Source: Actinomadura litoris (GTDB lineage: Bacteria > Actinomycetota > Actinomycetes > Streptosporangiales > Streptosporangiaceae). Taken from it: DNA of 64,000 nt. The stretch is from assembly GCF_009733595.1 (NCBI RefSeq), contig NZ_WOFH01000003.1:723633-787632 (forward strand). Direction: 5' to 3'. Shown piece by piece: positions 43,001 through 52,073 of this stretch. Each line of letters opens with the position of its first letter. Position 1 is the first letter of the stretch. The notes beneath the pieces were generated by a model that saw nothing but the letters and a program-made list of their open reading frames with translations, was not told the origin of the DNA and made no database searches. A program made the translations under genes and the position numbers.

Positions 43001-44985
43001 GGCGCAACAACGACGGCACCCACATCGGCACGCTGTGGACGGGGACCGGGCAGCAGCTCGCGAACGCCACCTTCAGCGGCGAGTCCACGCTGGGCTGGCA
43101 GGAGGTGACGTTCTCCACGCCCGTGCGCGTGACCGCCGGGATCACCTACGTCGCGTCCTACCACACGACCAAGGGCTGGTACTCGGCCGACTACGGCGGG
43201 CTGAGCCGCGCGGTCGCGAACCCGCCGCTCACGGCGCTCGCCGACGGCGGCGGGGGCGGGGACGGCGTGTACAAGTACGGCGCGCGCGGCTTCCCGAACC
43301 TGTCGTCGGGCTCCACGAACTACTGGGTGGACGTGGTGTTCTCGCCGCCGCCCGACACGACGCCGCCGACCGTCGCGTCCAGGTCGCCGGGGGGCGGGGC
43401 GACGAGCGTCCCGTCCAGCGCGAAGGTCAGCGCGACGTTCAACGAGGCGGTCAGGCCCGGGACGGCGACGTTCACGGTCGCGGGTCCGGGCGGCCAGCCG
43501 GTCGCGGGCGGCGCCGCGCTCGACGCCTCGGGACGGGTGCTGACGTTCACGCCGTCCGCCGGGCTCGCGGCGGCCACCACCTACACCGCGACCGTCGGCG
43601 GCGCGAAGGACATCGCGGGCAACACGATGTCCGGCACGACGCAGTGGTCGTTCACCACGTCGGGCGCGTGCCCGTGCACGCTGTTCGCCAGCGACGCGGC
43701 CCCGGCGACGCCGTCGTCGGGCGACGGGAACGCGCTGGAGGCGGGCGTGAAGTTCGCGCCCGACCAGAACGGCTGGATCTCCGGCGTCCGGTTCTACAAG
43801 GGCGCCGGGAACACCGGGACGCACACCGGCAGCCTGTGGAAGACCGACGGCACGCGCCTCGCCACCGGGACGTTCGCGAACGAGACCACGTCCGGCTGGC
43901 AGACGATGACGTTCTCCGCGCCGGTCCCGGTCACCGCCGGGGTCACCTACATCGCGTCCTACTTCGCGCCCAAGGGCAACTACTCGGCGGACGGCGGCTA
44001 CTTCGGGGCCGCCTACGAGAACGTGCCGCTGCGCGCGCCGTCCGACGACACCGCGAGCGGGAACGGCGTCTACGCCTACAGCGCGACCTCGCGCTTCCCG
44101 AACCAGACCTACGGCGCCGCGAACTACTGGGTCGACCCGATGTTCTCGACGGTCGCGCCCGGCGACACCGCGCCGCCGACGGCCGAGGCGGTCGACCCGG
44201 TGGACGGCGCGACCAGCGTCCCGCGCGCGGCGCACCCCTCGGCCACCTTCGACGAGGCGGTGCAGGGCGCGACGGTGCGGTTCACGCTCACCGGCCCCGG
44301 CGGCGTCGCGGTGCCCGGCTCGGTGGGCTACGACCCGGCGACCCGCACCTCGGTCTTCACGCCCGCCGCGCCGCTGGACTGGCGGACCAGGTACACCGCG
44401 CGGGTGCAGGACGCCAAGGACCTCGCGGGCAACACGCAGACCACCGCGAAGACCTGGTCGTTCACGACGGCGAAGCAGACCACGCCCGGCACCTGCCCCT
44501 GCTCGGTCTGGACGGACGAGGCGGCACCGCAGCTCGTCGACGACGACGACCCGGCGTCGGTGGAGCTCGGCATGAAGTTCCGCGCCGACTCCGACGGCTG
44601 GGTGACCGGCGTCCGGTTCTACAAGGGCGCGAACAACACCGGGACGCACACCGGCTCGCTCTGGAAGCCCGACGGCACGCGCCTGGCCACCGCCACGTTC
44701 GGCGGCGAGTCGGCGGCGGGCTGGCAGGAGGTCGCGTTCTCCACCCCCGTGCAGGTCACGGCCGGGACGACCTACATCGTGTCCTACCTCGCGCCGAACG
44801 GCCACTACTCGGCGAACGTCGGCGGGTTCGAGAACGCGGGCGTGGACGCGCCGCCCCTGCACGCGCTCCGCGACGGCGACGACGGGCCCAACGGCGTGTA
44901 CGCCTACGGGCCCGGGGGGTTCCCCGGCAGCGGGTCCAGCTCGAACTACTGGGTCGACGTCGTCTTCACAAGCACCCACCCCTGA
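40090..44985 (+). CDS. Large secreted protein: dimethylformamidase-beta-like domain, Ig domains, four DUF4082 repeats
   Basis: 1631 residues, ATG after GAGGGGGACTG. A long Arg/Lys-rich signal peptide is about 1-52. A domain like the N,N-dimethylformamidase beta subunit (about 70-540) has VGHDEYWSG (His303) and FLSGNEVFWK. A bacterial Ig-like domain follows (about 555-650). Four DUF4082 modules start at Cys653, 927, 1194 and 1469 (CPCRLF, CPCSIW, CPCTLF, CPCSVW), separated by three SbsA/Big_5-like Ig domains that open D-T-x-x-P-P-T. This makes a repeat period of about 270 residues. No sortase signal or C-terminal helix is seen, so it is released or held non-covalently. Placed 28 nt before the polysaccharide operon, it may bind or cleave the glycan or a peptide bond. 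The enzymatic role is unproven. Confidence 0.88.
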   Translation: MAWSKVSWKRRSDKPRAKRRTRRSMVLFALVAALVATGLAALAQPPVQAAAGPCETGGNPVACENSKPGSPSSEWEKISGGGQTIEGFSANFSVNVGQQVQFKVNTPARSYSIGIYRMGYYGGAGARKVATVNPSAALPQRQPGCLTDDATGLIDCGGWGVSASWQVPADAVSGVYFAHIVRTDGTDDDNHIVFVVRDDASHSELLFKTSDTTWQAYNRWGGNSLYFGDSTAAPGRAVKVSYNRPFDTRESTPWGRDFVFANEYPMIRFLEANGYDVSYMAGADVDQRGSLLRNHKAFMSVGHDEYWSGAERANVEAARDAGVHLAFLSGNEVFWKTRWENDRAGSAFRTLVTYKETRANAKTDPTPTWTGSWRDPRFSPPADGGRPENGLTGTIWTVNCCGVALKVPAADGKMRLWRGTAVAGQAAGATMTLADQTVGYEWDEDLDNGARPAGVVRMSTTTADVPEKLIDYGTNVAPGRATHSLTLYRAPSGALVFGAGTVQWSWGLDAVHDGPSEAPSSPDPNMRQATVNLFADMGAQPYQLQAGLTRATASADHSAPVSTVTSPAPGTQIVNGRTVTVTGTASDAGGGQVGGVEVSTDGGATWHPATGRGTWTYKWDATGNGPVAIRTRAVDDSGNLEVPGAGTSVAVACPCRLFGDSAVPAVPSDSDTASLEAGVKFKSAVSGWVTGVRFYKGTGNTGTHTGSLWKSDGTRLAATTFTNETASGWQTAEFPTPVQVDAGATYVVSYFAPNGHYSADPEFFSLNPYVRPPLTAPKAQPDDGNGVYRSGASGFPNSTYKGGNYYVDPVFVTVKPPDTMPPTVVDNTPYAGSSSVKTSVKPSVTFSEPIQAGSPTLTVKNGTASIAGTTSLDASRTVLTFTPSAALPAGTKLTVTAGGGRDDAGNAMQTYGYSFTTARPTPQPGVCPCSIWADETAPAIEGVNDPNELEVGVRFTADTDGFVKGVRFYKGRNNDGTHIGTLWTGTGQQLANATFSGESTLGWQEVTFSTPVRVTAGITYVASYHTTKGWYSADYGGLSRAVANPPLTALADGGGGGDGVYKYGARGFPNLSSGSTNYWVDVVFSPPPDTTPPTVASRSPGGGATSVPSSAKVSATFNEAVRPGTATFTVAGPGGQPVAGGAALDASGRVLTFTPSAGLAAATTYTATVGGAKDIAGNTMSGTTQWSFTTSGACPCTLFASDAAPATPSSGDGNALEAGVKFAPDQNGWISGVRFYKGAGNTGTHTGSLWKTDGTRLATGTFANETTSGWQTMTFSAPVPVTAGVTYIASYFAPKGNYSADGGYFGAAYENVPLRAPSDDTASGNGVYAYSATSRFPNQTYGAANYWVDPMFSTVAPGDTAPPTAEAVDPVDGATSVPRAAHPSATFDEAVQGATVRFTLTGPGGVAVPGSVGYDPATRTSVFTPAAPLDWRTRYTARVQDAKDLAGNTQTTAKTWSFTTAKQTTPGTCPCSVWTDEAAPQLVDDDDPASVELGMKFRADSDGWVTGVRFYKGANNTGTHTGSLWKPDGTRLATATFGGESAAGWQEVAFSTPVQVTAGTTYIVSYLAPNGHYSANVGGFENAGVDAPPLHALRDGDDGPNGVYAYGPGGFPGSGSSSNYWVDVVFTSTHP

Positions 44986-45013
44986 GGAACCACGACCTGA
45001 GGAGTACGCCCTG

Positions 45014-46084
45014 ATGGAACCCATCGGCCTCGCGGTGGTCGGCGCCGGATACTGGGGCCCGAACCTGGTCCGGACGGCGCAGGCGACCCCGGCGCTGCGG
45101 CTCAGGTGGCTGTGCGACCTGGACGAGGAACGCGCCCGGACGGTGCTCGGGCCGTACACGACCGTCCGGGCGACGCCGTCCTACCGGCAGGTGCTGGACG
45201 ATCCCGACGTCGCGGCGGTCGCGATCGCCACGCCCGCCGCGACGCACTTCGAGCTCGTCCGGGCGGCGCTGGAGGCGGGCAAGCACGTCCTCGTCGAGAA
45301 GCCGCTGACGCCGAGCGCCGCGCAGAGCGCCGAGCTGGTCGACCTCGCCGCCCGGTACGGGCTGGTGCTGATGTGCGACCACACCTACTGCTACACCCCG
45401 GCCGTCCGGAAGATCCGGGAGCTGATCCACGGCGGCGAGATCGGCGACGTCCAGTTCGTGGACTCGGTGCGCATCAACCTGGGGCTCGTCCAGCCCGACG
45501 TGGACGTGCTGTGGGACCTCGCCCCGCACGACCTGTCGATCCTCGACCACGTGCTGCCCGCCGACGTGACCGTCGAGGCCGTCGCCGCGCGCGGCAGCGA
45601 CCCGATCAACGCCGGTCGGCTGTGCGTGGCGCACCTGTCGGTGCTGCTGTCCACCGGGGTCATGGCGCACGTCCACGTCAACTGGCTCAGCCCCACCAAG
45701 ATCCGCACGACGGTGATCGGCGGGTCGCGGCGCACGATCGTGTGGGACGACCTGAACCCCGTCCAGCGGCTCGCGGTGTACGACCGGGGCGTGGACCGCG
45801 CCCCGGCGGGCACGCTCGGCCAGGACGAGCGGCACGAGGCGCTGGTCTCCTACCGGGTCGGCGACGTCCTCGTCCCGGCGCTGCCCGAGCGGGAGGCGCT
45901 GCGCGAGGTCATGGCCGAGCTGGCGGACGCGATCACACAGGAGCGGCCCCCGCTGACCGGCGGGGACGCGGGGCTGCGGGTCGTCGCGCTGCTGGAGGCC
46001 GCCGACCGCAGTGTCGCCGAGGGCGGCGCGCTGGTCCCCGTCCGGCACGTGGCAGAGAGCGACGTCATGAAGGAGCACGCATGA
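45014..46084 (+). CDS. Gfo/Idh/MocA oxidoreductase, WbpB/WlbA-like
   Basis: 356 residues. Rossmann start VGAGYWGPNLVRTA, catalytic EKPLT, and DLAPHDLSIL carrying the conserved DxxxHD-type residues. The closest functional model is UDP-GlcNAc-uronate 3-dehydrogenase (WbpB/WlbA), which makes the 3-keto sugar for transamination. First of nine closely packed same-strand genes; GAGGAG precedes the ATG, and the stop overlaps the next start (ATGA). Confidence 0.88.
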   Translation: MEPIGLAVVGAGYWGPNLVRTAQATPALRLRWLCDLDEERARTVLGPYTTVRATPSYRQVLDDPDVAAVAIATPAATHFELVRAALEAGKHVLVEKPLTPSAAQSAELVDLAARYGLVLMCDHTYCYTPAVRKIRELIHGGEIGDVQFVDSVRINLGLVQPDVDVLWDLAPHDLSILDHVLPADVTVEAVAARGSDPINAGRLCVAHLSVLLSTGVMAHVHVNWLSPTKIRTTVIGGSRRTIVWDDLNPVQRLAVYDRGVDRAPAGTLGQDERHEALVSYRVGDVLVPALPEREALREVMAELADAITQERPPLTGGDAGLRVVALLEAADRSVAEGGALVPVRHVAESDVMKEHA

Positions 46085-47049
46085 TCGAAGGATCCCGCTG
46101 CCTGGTCACCGGCGGCGCGGGGACGATCGGGTCCACCGTCGTCGACCAGCTCGTCGCGGCGGGCGCCGCCGAGGTGGTGGTGCTGGACAACTTCGTCCGG
46201 GGCCGCCGCGCCAACCTCGCGGGGTGCCTGGACGGCGGCGTGGTCCAGGTCGTGGACGGCGACATCCGCGACCGCGACCTCGTCCGGACGCTGATGGAGG
46301 GCACCGACCTGCTGTTCCACCTCGCCGCCATCCGCATCACCCAGTGCGCCGAGGAGCCGAGGCTCGCGCTGGAGGTGCTGGTCGACGGAACCTACGAGGT
46401 GGTCGAGGCGGCGGCCGACGCGGGGGTCCGCAAGGTCGTCGCGTCCTCGTCGGCGTCGGTGTACGGGATGGCGCAGGTCTTCCCGACCGCCGAGGACCAC
46501 CACCCCTACGACAACGACACCTTCTACGGCGCCGCGAAGACGTTCAACGAGGGCATGCTGCGCAGCTTCCGCGCGATGCGCGGGCTCGACTACGTCGCGC
46601 TGCGGTACTTCAACGTGTACGGGCCGAGGATGGACGTCCACGGCCTGTACACCGAGGTGCTGATCCGGTGGATGGAGCGGATCACCGACGGGCGGCCGCC
46701 GCTGATCCTCGGCGACGGCGAGCAGACGATGGACTTCGTGTTCACCGAGGACATCGCCCGCGCGAACCTGCTGGCCGCCGAGGCGCCGGTGAGCGACGCG
46801 GCCTACAACATCGGCTGCGGTGTCGAGACGAGCCTGCGCGAGCTGGCCGAGGCGCTGCTGCGGATCATGGACGCCGAGCACCTCGGCCTGGAGTTCGGGC
46901 CCGCCCGCGCCGTCAACGGGGTGGCGCGCCGCCTCGCGGACGTCTCGGCCGCCCAGCGCGACCTCGGCTGGAAGGCGCAGGTCGGGCTGGAGGAGGGGCT
47001 CGGCCGGCTGGTCGCCTGGTGGCGGGACGCCCGCCGGGAGCCCATGTGA
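46081..47049 (+). CDS. NAD-dependent sugar-nucleotide epimerase/dehydratase (extended SDR)
   Basis: 322 residues. NAD-binding TGGAGTIGS (10-18), catalytic YxxxK at Tyr149/Lys153 preceded by SSSASVYG. It resembles UDP-GlcNAc/UDP-glucose 4-epimerases of the WbpP/Gne type more than 4,6-dehydratases, but sequence alone cannot settle this. Start and stop both overlap neighbours by 4 nt within the operon. Confidence 0.88.
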   Translation: MIEGSRCLVTGGAGTIGSTVVDQLVAAGAAEVVVLDNFVRGRRANLAGCLDGGVVQVVDGDIRDRDLVRTLMEGTDLLFHLAAIRITQCAEEPRLALEVLVDGTYEVVEAAADAGVRKVVASSSASVYGMAQVFPTAEDHHPYDNDTFYGAAKTFNEGMLRSFRAMRGLDYVALRYFNVYGPRMDVHGLYTEVLIRWMERITDGRPPLILGDGEQTMDFVFTEDIARANLLAAEAPVSDAAYNIGCGVETSLRELAEALLRIMDAEHLGLEFGPARAVNGVARRLADVSAAQRDLGWKAQVGLEEGLGRLVAWWRDARREPM

Positions 47050-48245
47050 TCATCTATTTCGCGGGGACGCCGTACGACGGCGTGGCCGGGACCGACCGGC
47101 AGCTCGCGGAACGGCTGGGCGACATGCACCCCGTCCTGTACGTCGACCCGCCCGTGTCGCTGCTGACGCCGCTGCTGCGCCCGCACCTCGCGAGCGCGTT
47201 CCGCGGGTCGTCGCTGCGCCGGGAGGCGGACGGGGTGTGGCGGATCCGGCCGCGCGTGCTCCCCGCGATGTACCGGCCGGGCATGCACCACGTGACGGCC
47301 ATGCTCGTGCGCCGCGCCGCCCGCAGGACGGCGCGGCGCCTCGCGCGCCGGGTCGGCGGCGCGGCCGGCGGCGGGGTCGCGGGGGTCGTGGTCGCGACCC
47401 ACAGCGACCTGCTGGACGCGGTGAAGGACACCCGCACGGTGCTGTACGTCACCGACGACCTGGTCGCGGGCTCGGAGCTGATCGGGCTGCCCCGGCAGCG
47501 GGTCGCCGCCGCGCGGGACTCGATGGCCGCGCGCGCGGGCGCCATCGCCGTCTGCTCGCCGCTGCTGCGCGACCAGTTCCGGGAGCGGGGGTTCGCGACG
47601 ACGCTCGTCCCGAACGGCTGCGCGCCCGAGGCGTACGCGGCGATCGAGGACGAGCCGTGGCCGCGCGACGTCCCGAGGTTCGACCGCCCGGCGGTGGGGT
47701 TCGCCGGGCACATCAACGCGCGCATCGACCTCGGGCTGCTGGAGGCGATCGCCGACGCCGGGCACCCGCTGGTCCTGATCGGGCCGCACGACCCCGGCCA
47801 CCACCCGGTCCGGTTCCGGGCGCTCATCGGGCGCCCGAACGTGTACTGGGCGGGCCGCAGGAGCTTCGCCGAGCTGCCCGCCTACCTGCGCACGATCCGG
47901 GTCGGGCTGACGCCCTACCTGCTGGACGACTTCAACCGGGCGAGCTTCCCCATCAAGACGCTGGACTACCTCGCCGCCGGCCGCGCGGTCGTGTCCACCG
48001 ACCTGCCCGCGACGCGCTGGCTGCGCGACTTCCCCGACGGCCGCGAGCTGATCAGGTCCGAGTCGACGCCGCGCGGGTTCCTGCGCGCGGTCGAGGAGGA
48101 GCTGGCCGCCGAGCCGACGCCGGAGCTGGTCGCGCGGCGCCGCGCCTACGCCGCCGGGCACGACTGGGGCTGCCGCGCGCGGCAGCTCGCCCGGCTCGTC
48201 CACTGTGATCCCGTCTCACCCGCACTGGAGGAACCCGCACCGTGA
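47046..48245 (+). CDS. Glycosyltransferase, GT-B fold
   Basis: 399 residues, GTG overlapping the previous stop. The N-terminal domain begins IIYFAGTPYDGVAGTDRQLA, and the C-terminal domain has VGFAGHINARIDLGLLEAI and GLTPYLLDDFNRASFPIKTL, the donor-binding region of GT1/GT4-type enzymes such as teichuronic-acid TuaH-like transferases. Cytoplasmic or peripheral membrane. It should add one sugar to the lipid-linked repeat unit. Confidence 0.82.
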   Translation: MIIYFAGTPYDGVAGTDRQLAERLGDMHPVLYVDPPVSLLTPLLRPHLASAFRGSSLRREADGVWRIRPRVLPAMYRPGMHHVTAMLVRRAARRTARRLARRVGGAAGGGVAGVVVATHSDLLDAVKDTRTVLYVTDDLVAGSELIGLPRQRVAAARDSMAARAGAIAVCSPLLRDQFRERGFATTLVPNGCAPEAYAAIEDEPWPRDVPRFDRPAVGFAGHINARIDLGLLEAIADAGHPLVLIGPHDPGHHPVRFRALIGRPNVYWAGRRSFAELPAYLRTIRVGLTPYLLDDFNRASFPIKTLDYLAAGRAVVSTDLPATRWLRDFPDGRELIRSESTPRGFLRAVEEELAAEPTPELVARRRAYAAGHDWGCRARQLARLVHCDPVSPALEEPAP

Positions 48246-49384
48246 TCCCCGTCATCAGGCCCGTGCTGGGCGAGGAGGAGGCCGCGGCCGTCGCCGCGGT
48301 CGTCCGCTCCGGATGGGTGGCCCAGGGGCCGCGCGTCGCCGAGTTCGAGACCGCGTTCGCGCGGCGGGTCGGCGCCGCGCACGGCGTCGCCGTCTCCTCC
48401 TGCACGACCGCGCTGCACCTGGCGCTGCTGCTCGCGGGCGTCGGCCCCGGGGACGACGTCGTGGTCCCGTCGCTGTCGTTCATCGCGACCGCCAACGTCG
48501 TCCGGCACGCGGGCGCCCGCGTCGTGTTCGCCGACGTCGACCCCGCGACCGGGAACATGGACGCCAAGCACGTCGAGGCCGTCCGCACGCCCCGGACCCG
48601 CGCGGTGATCCTGGTCGACCAGGCCGGGATCCCCGCCGACCTCGACGCGGTGCGGGGGCTGTGCGACCCGCTCGGCATCGCCGTCATCGAGGACGCGGCG
48701 TGCGCGGTCGGCTCGACCTACAAGGACCGCCCCGTCGCGGCGGGCGCCGACCTCGCGGCCTGGTCGTTCCACCCGCGCAAGCTGATGACGACCGGCGAGG
48801 GCGGCATGCTCACCACCGGTCCCACCACCGGCCCCACCACCGACGCCGAGGGCCTCGCCCGGCGCGGGCGGCGGCTCCGCGAGCACGGGATGAGCGTCAG
48901 CGCCGCCGACCGGCACGGCAGCGCGAAGGCGGTCGTCGAGGAGTACGACGAGACCGGCTTCAACTACCGCATGACCGACATGCAGGCCGCGATGGGCCTG
49001 GTCCAGCTCGGCCGGCTCGACGCGATCATCGAGCGGCGCCGGGAGCTGGCCGCGCGGTACCGGCGGCTGCTCGCCGAGATCCCCGGCCTGGCCTGCGCGG
49101 GCGACCCCGGGCACGGCACGACCAACTTCCAGTCGTTCTGGATCCTGCTGCCCGACGGCTACGGCACCGGCCGCGACGCGCTGCTCCAGCACCTGCTGGA
49201 CGAGGGGATCTCCGCCCGGCGCGGGATCATGGCGGCGCACCGCGAGCCCGCCTACGCCGACGTCCCGGCGGACCTGCCCGCCACCGACCGGTTCACGACC
49301 CGCTCGCTGATCCTGCCGCTGTTCCACGACATGACCGAGGCCCAGCAGGACCGGGTGGTCGAGGCGGTGGCGGCGCGCGCATGA
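48242..49384 (+). CDS. DegT/DnrJ/EryC1 sugar aminotransferase (PglE/perosamine-synthase-like)
   Basis: 380 residues, GTG in a 4-nt overlap. PLP-dependent fold type I: SSCTTALHLALLLAG binds the cofactor phosphate, DQAGIPADLD and EDAACAVGSTY flank the ring-binding Asp, and Lys180 in SFHPRKLMTTGEGG forms the internal aldimine. The IPVIRPVLGEEE start and HPRK motif are typical of 4-aminotransferases such as PglE and perosamine synthase. It pairs naturally with the PglD-like acetyltransferase at 52066. Confidence 0.88.
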   Translation: MIPVIRPVLGEEEAAAVAAVVRSGWVAQGPRVAEFETAFARRVGAAHGVAVSSCTTALHLALLLAGVGPGDDVVVPSLSFIATANVVRHAGARVVFADVDPATGNMDAKHVEAVRTPRTRAVILVDQAGIPADLDAVRGLCDPLGIAVIEDAACAVGSTYKDRPVAAGADLAAWSFHPRKLMTTGEGGMLTTGPTTGPTTDAEGLARRGRRLREHGMSVSAADRHGSAKAVVEEYDETGFNYRMTDMQAAMGLVQLGRLDAIIERRRELAARYRRLLAEIPGLACAGDPGHGTTNFQSFWILLPDGYGTGRDALLQHLLDEGISARRGIMAAHREPAYADVPADLPATDRFTTRSLILPLFHDMTEAQQDRVVEAVAARA

Positions 49385-50619
49385 GGATCCTGGTCTACCC
49401 GCACGACATGGCGATCGGCGGCAGCCAGATCAACGCGATCGAGCTGGCCGGGGCCGTGCGCGACCTCGGCCACCGGGTCATGGTCGTGAGCGACCCCGGC
49501 CCGCTGGTCGAGCGGGTGCTGGCCGCCGGGATCGAGCACGTGCCGCTGGACCCGGGGCGCCGCCGCCCGTGGCCGTCGACCGTCCGGATGCTCGGACGGC
49601 TCGTGGAGGAGCGCGGAATCGACGTCGTGCACGGCTACGAGTGGCCGCCGGGCCTGGAGGCGTTCTACACCGCGCGCCGCCGCCCGGGCGTCGCGGCGGT
49701 GTGCACGGTGATGTCGATGGCGGTCGCGCCGTTCTTGCCCGCCTCGCTGCCGCTCGTCGTCGGGACGCACCAGATCCGGCGGGACGTGCTGGAGCGGCGG
49801 GGCCGACGGCCGGGCGCCGTGCACCTGATCGAGCCGCCCGTCGACGTCCGCGCCAACTCGCCCGGCCACCCGACCCGCGCGTTCCGCGCGCGCTTCGGCC
49901 TGCACGAGGGGCCGCTGGACATCGTGGTCGTCTCCCGGCTGGCCGCCGAGCTGAAGCTGGAGGGGCTGCTCACCGCGATCGACGTCGTCGGCGGGCTCGC
50001 GACCGACCCGCCGCTGCGGCTCGTCGTGGTCGGCGACGGGGCGTGCCGCGACCAGGTCGAGGCCCGCGCCGCGCAGGCCAACGCGCGGGCCGGCCGCCGC
50101 GCGGTCGTGCTCACCGGGCAGCTCGACGACCCGCGCCCCGCCTACGCCGCCGCGTCGATCGCGCTCGGGATGGGCGGGTCGGCGCTGCGGTCGCTGGCGT
50201 TCGCGCGGCCCCTCGTCGTCCAGGGCGAGCGCGGGTTCTTCGAGCCGCTCACCCCCGAGACCGAGCCCACCTTCCTGGAGCAGGGCTGGTACGGCGTCGG
50301 CGGACGCGGCGCCGCGCGGCTGGAGGAGATCCTGCGCGACCTCGCCCGCGACGAGGCCCGCCGCGAGGAACTCGGCGCCTACGGCCGGAGCCTCGTCACC
50401 GAGCGGTTCAGCCTCGAACGCGCCGCGCAGGTGCAGGAGGAGATCTACCGGGAGGCGCTGTCGGCCGCGTCCGGCACCGCCCGGGACGCGGCGGTCACCG
50501 CAGTCCGCGTCGCCGGCTACAAGCTCGCCCGCAAGGCCCGCAAGCTGCGCGGCCCGGTCGCCCGCGACGACTTCAACGCCGTCGCCGGCAAGCCCCTCCC
50601 GAAGGAGGGGCCGCGGTGA
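49381..50619 (+). CDS. Glycosyltransferase family 4-like
   Basis: 412 residues, ATG in a 4-nt overlap. GT-B fold with GGSQINAIELAGAVRDLGH in the acceptor domain and VVVSRLAAELKLEGLLTAID opening the donor domain. The usual C-terminal EGFGLxxxE motif is replaced by ALGMGGSALRSLAFARPLVV, so it is an atypical member. It probably adds a sugar during repeat-unit assembly. Confidence 0.82.
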   Translation: MRILVYPHDMAIGGSQINAIELAGAVRDLGHRVMVVSDPGPLVERVLAAGIEHVPLDPGRRRPWPSTVRMLGRLVEERGIDVVHGYEWPPGLEAFYTARRRPGVAAVCTVMSMAVAPFLPASLPLVVGTHQIRRDVLERRGRRPGAVHLIEPPVDVRANSPGHPTRAFRARFGLHEGPLDIVVVSRLAAELKLEGLLTAIDVVGGLATDPPLRLVVVGDGACRDQVEARAAQANARAGRRAVVLTGQLDDPRPAYAAASIALGMGGSALRSLAFARPLVVQGERGFFEPLTPETEPTFLEQGWYGVGGRGAARLEEILRDLARDEARREELGAYGRSLVTERFSLERAAQVQEEIYREALSAASGTARDAAVTAVRVAGYKLARKARKLRGPVARDDFNAVAGKPLPKEGPR

Positions 50620-52073
50620 GCAGGCTGACCGTCGGCGACGAGGACTCCCTGTTCGGCAAGGCGTCCCGCGCGCTCGGCTGGAGCCTGGTCAACACCGCCG
50701 TCGGGCGGCTCGGCACGCTCGCGATCGGCATCGCGCTCGCCCGGCTGCTCGGCCCGTCGGAGTTCGGCGTGTTCGCGGTCGCGATGGTCGCGCTGCTGGC
50801 CGTGCTCAGCTTCCACGAGCTGGGGGTCAGCCTCGCGATCGTCCGCTGGCCTGGCGACCCGCGCGAGATCGCCCCGACGGTCGCGACGATCTCCGTCGCG
50901 TCCAGCGCCCTGATCTACGCGGTGTGCTTCGCCGGGGCGCCCGCGTTCGCGACCGCGATGGGCGCGCCCGCCGCGTCCGGCGTGATCCGGCTGCTCACGC
51001 TCAGCGTCGTCGTCAGCGGCGTCGTCGCGGTGCCCGCCGCGCTGCTGCAACGCGGCTTCCGGCAGGACCGCAAGATGCTCGCCGACCAGGCCAACAACTG
51101 GGGCGGCGCCATCGTGTCGATCGCGCTCGCCGCGACCGGCACCGGCGCGATGAGCCTCGCCGTCGGGCGGCTCGCCGGGTCCGCCGCGTCCGCCGTCCTG
51201 CTGGTGTGGGCGGCGCCCGAGCCGCTGCGGTTCGGGTTCGACCGGGCCCGCGCGCGGGCGCTGCTGCGGTTCGGGCTGCCGCTCGCGGGGTCGAGCGTCG
51301 TCGTGTTCGCGGTCGCCACCGTCGACCAGGTCGTCGTCGGGCACCTGCTCGGCGCGACCGCGCTCGGCTTCTACGTGCTCGCCTTCAACCTGTCCAACTG
51401 GCCCGTGACGATGTTCTCCCAGCCCGTCCGCAGCGTCGCGCCCGCCGCGTTCGCGCGGCTCCAGCACGACCCGCCCGCGCTGCGCGGCGCGTTCCTGTCC
51501 ACCGCCGGGCTGCTCGCCGGGCTCACGCTGCCCGTCTGCCTGCTGCTCGCGGGCGCCGCCCAGCCGCTGATCCGGCTCGTGTACGGGGCCGACTGGGGCC
51601 CGGCGGCCGACGCGCTGCTGTGGCTCGCGATCCTCGGCGGCCTGCGGATCATGTTCGAGCTGATGTACGACTACTTCGTGGTGCTCGCCCGCTCCCGCGC
51701 GGTGTTCACCGTCCAGCTCGTGTGGCTGGTCGTGCTGGTCCCGGCGCTGGTCGCGGGCGCGCACTGGTACGGCATCCCGGGTGTCGGCGCGGCGCACGTC
51801 GCGGTCGCGGCGGGCGTCGTGCTCCCGTTCTACCTGTGGGAGCTGCGGCGGGCCGGGGTCGGGGCGCGCGCCGTCCTCGCGCGGGTCGCGCCGCCCGCCC
51901 TCGTCGCCGCGACCGTCGGGCTCGCCGCCGCGGCGGCGCACCTCACCCTCGCCCCCGACATCGCCGCGCTGGCCGTCGCCGGGCTCGTCGCGCTCGCGGC
52001 GATGGGGCTGCTGTTCCACCGCACGCGCGGCGCCCTCAGCGGCCTGCGGACCCTGGAAGGCGCCGATGCCTGA
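50616..52073 (+). CDS. Wzx-like polysaccharide flippase
   Basis: 485 residues, GTG after AAGGAGG. 12-14 predicted membrane helices; the N-terminus SRALGWSLVNTAVGRLGTLA and ARLLGPSEFGVFAVAMV is the MOP-superfamily oligosaccharide-flippase signature. It should move the undecaprenyl-linked repeat unit across the membrane, before the Wzy- and Wzz-like proteins encoded at 54839-57993. Confidence 0.92.
   Translation: MSRLTVGDEDSLFGKASRALGWSLVNTAVGRLGTLAIGIALARLLGPSEFGVFAVAMVALLAVLSFHELGVSLAIVRWPGDPREIAPTVATISVASSALIYAVCFAGAPAFATAMGAPAASGVIRLLTLSVVVSGVVAVPAALLQRGFRQDRKMLADQANNWGGAIVSIALAATGTGAMSLAVGRLAGSAASAVLLVWAAPEPLRFGFDRARARALLRFGLPLAGSSVVVFAVATVDQVVVGHLLGATALGFYVLAFNLSNWPVTMFSQPVRSVAPAAFARLQHDPPALRGAFLSTAGLLAGLTLPVCLLLAGAAQPLIRLVYGADWGPAADALLWLAILGGLRIMFELMYDYFVVLARSRAVFTVQLVWLVVLVPALVAGAHWYGIPGVGAAHVAVAAGVVLPFYLWELRRAGVGARAVLARVAPPALVAATVGLAAAAAHLTLAPDIAALAVAGLVALAAMGLLFHRTRGALSGLRTLEGADA

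Noticed and set aside
39598..45159. A minus-strand open frame of about 1850 codons opposite the DUF4082 protein
   Set aside because: It is the complement shadow of strongly G/C-biased codons: rich in Arg, Gly and Val repeats with no domain, and it spans three real plus-strand genes.
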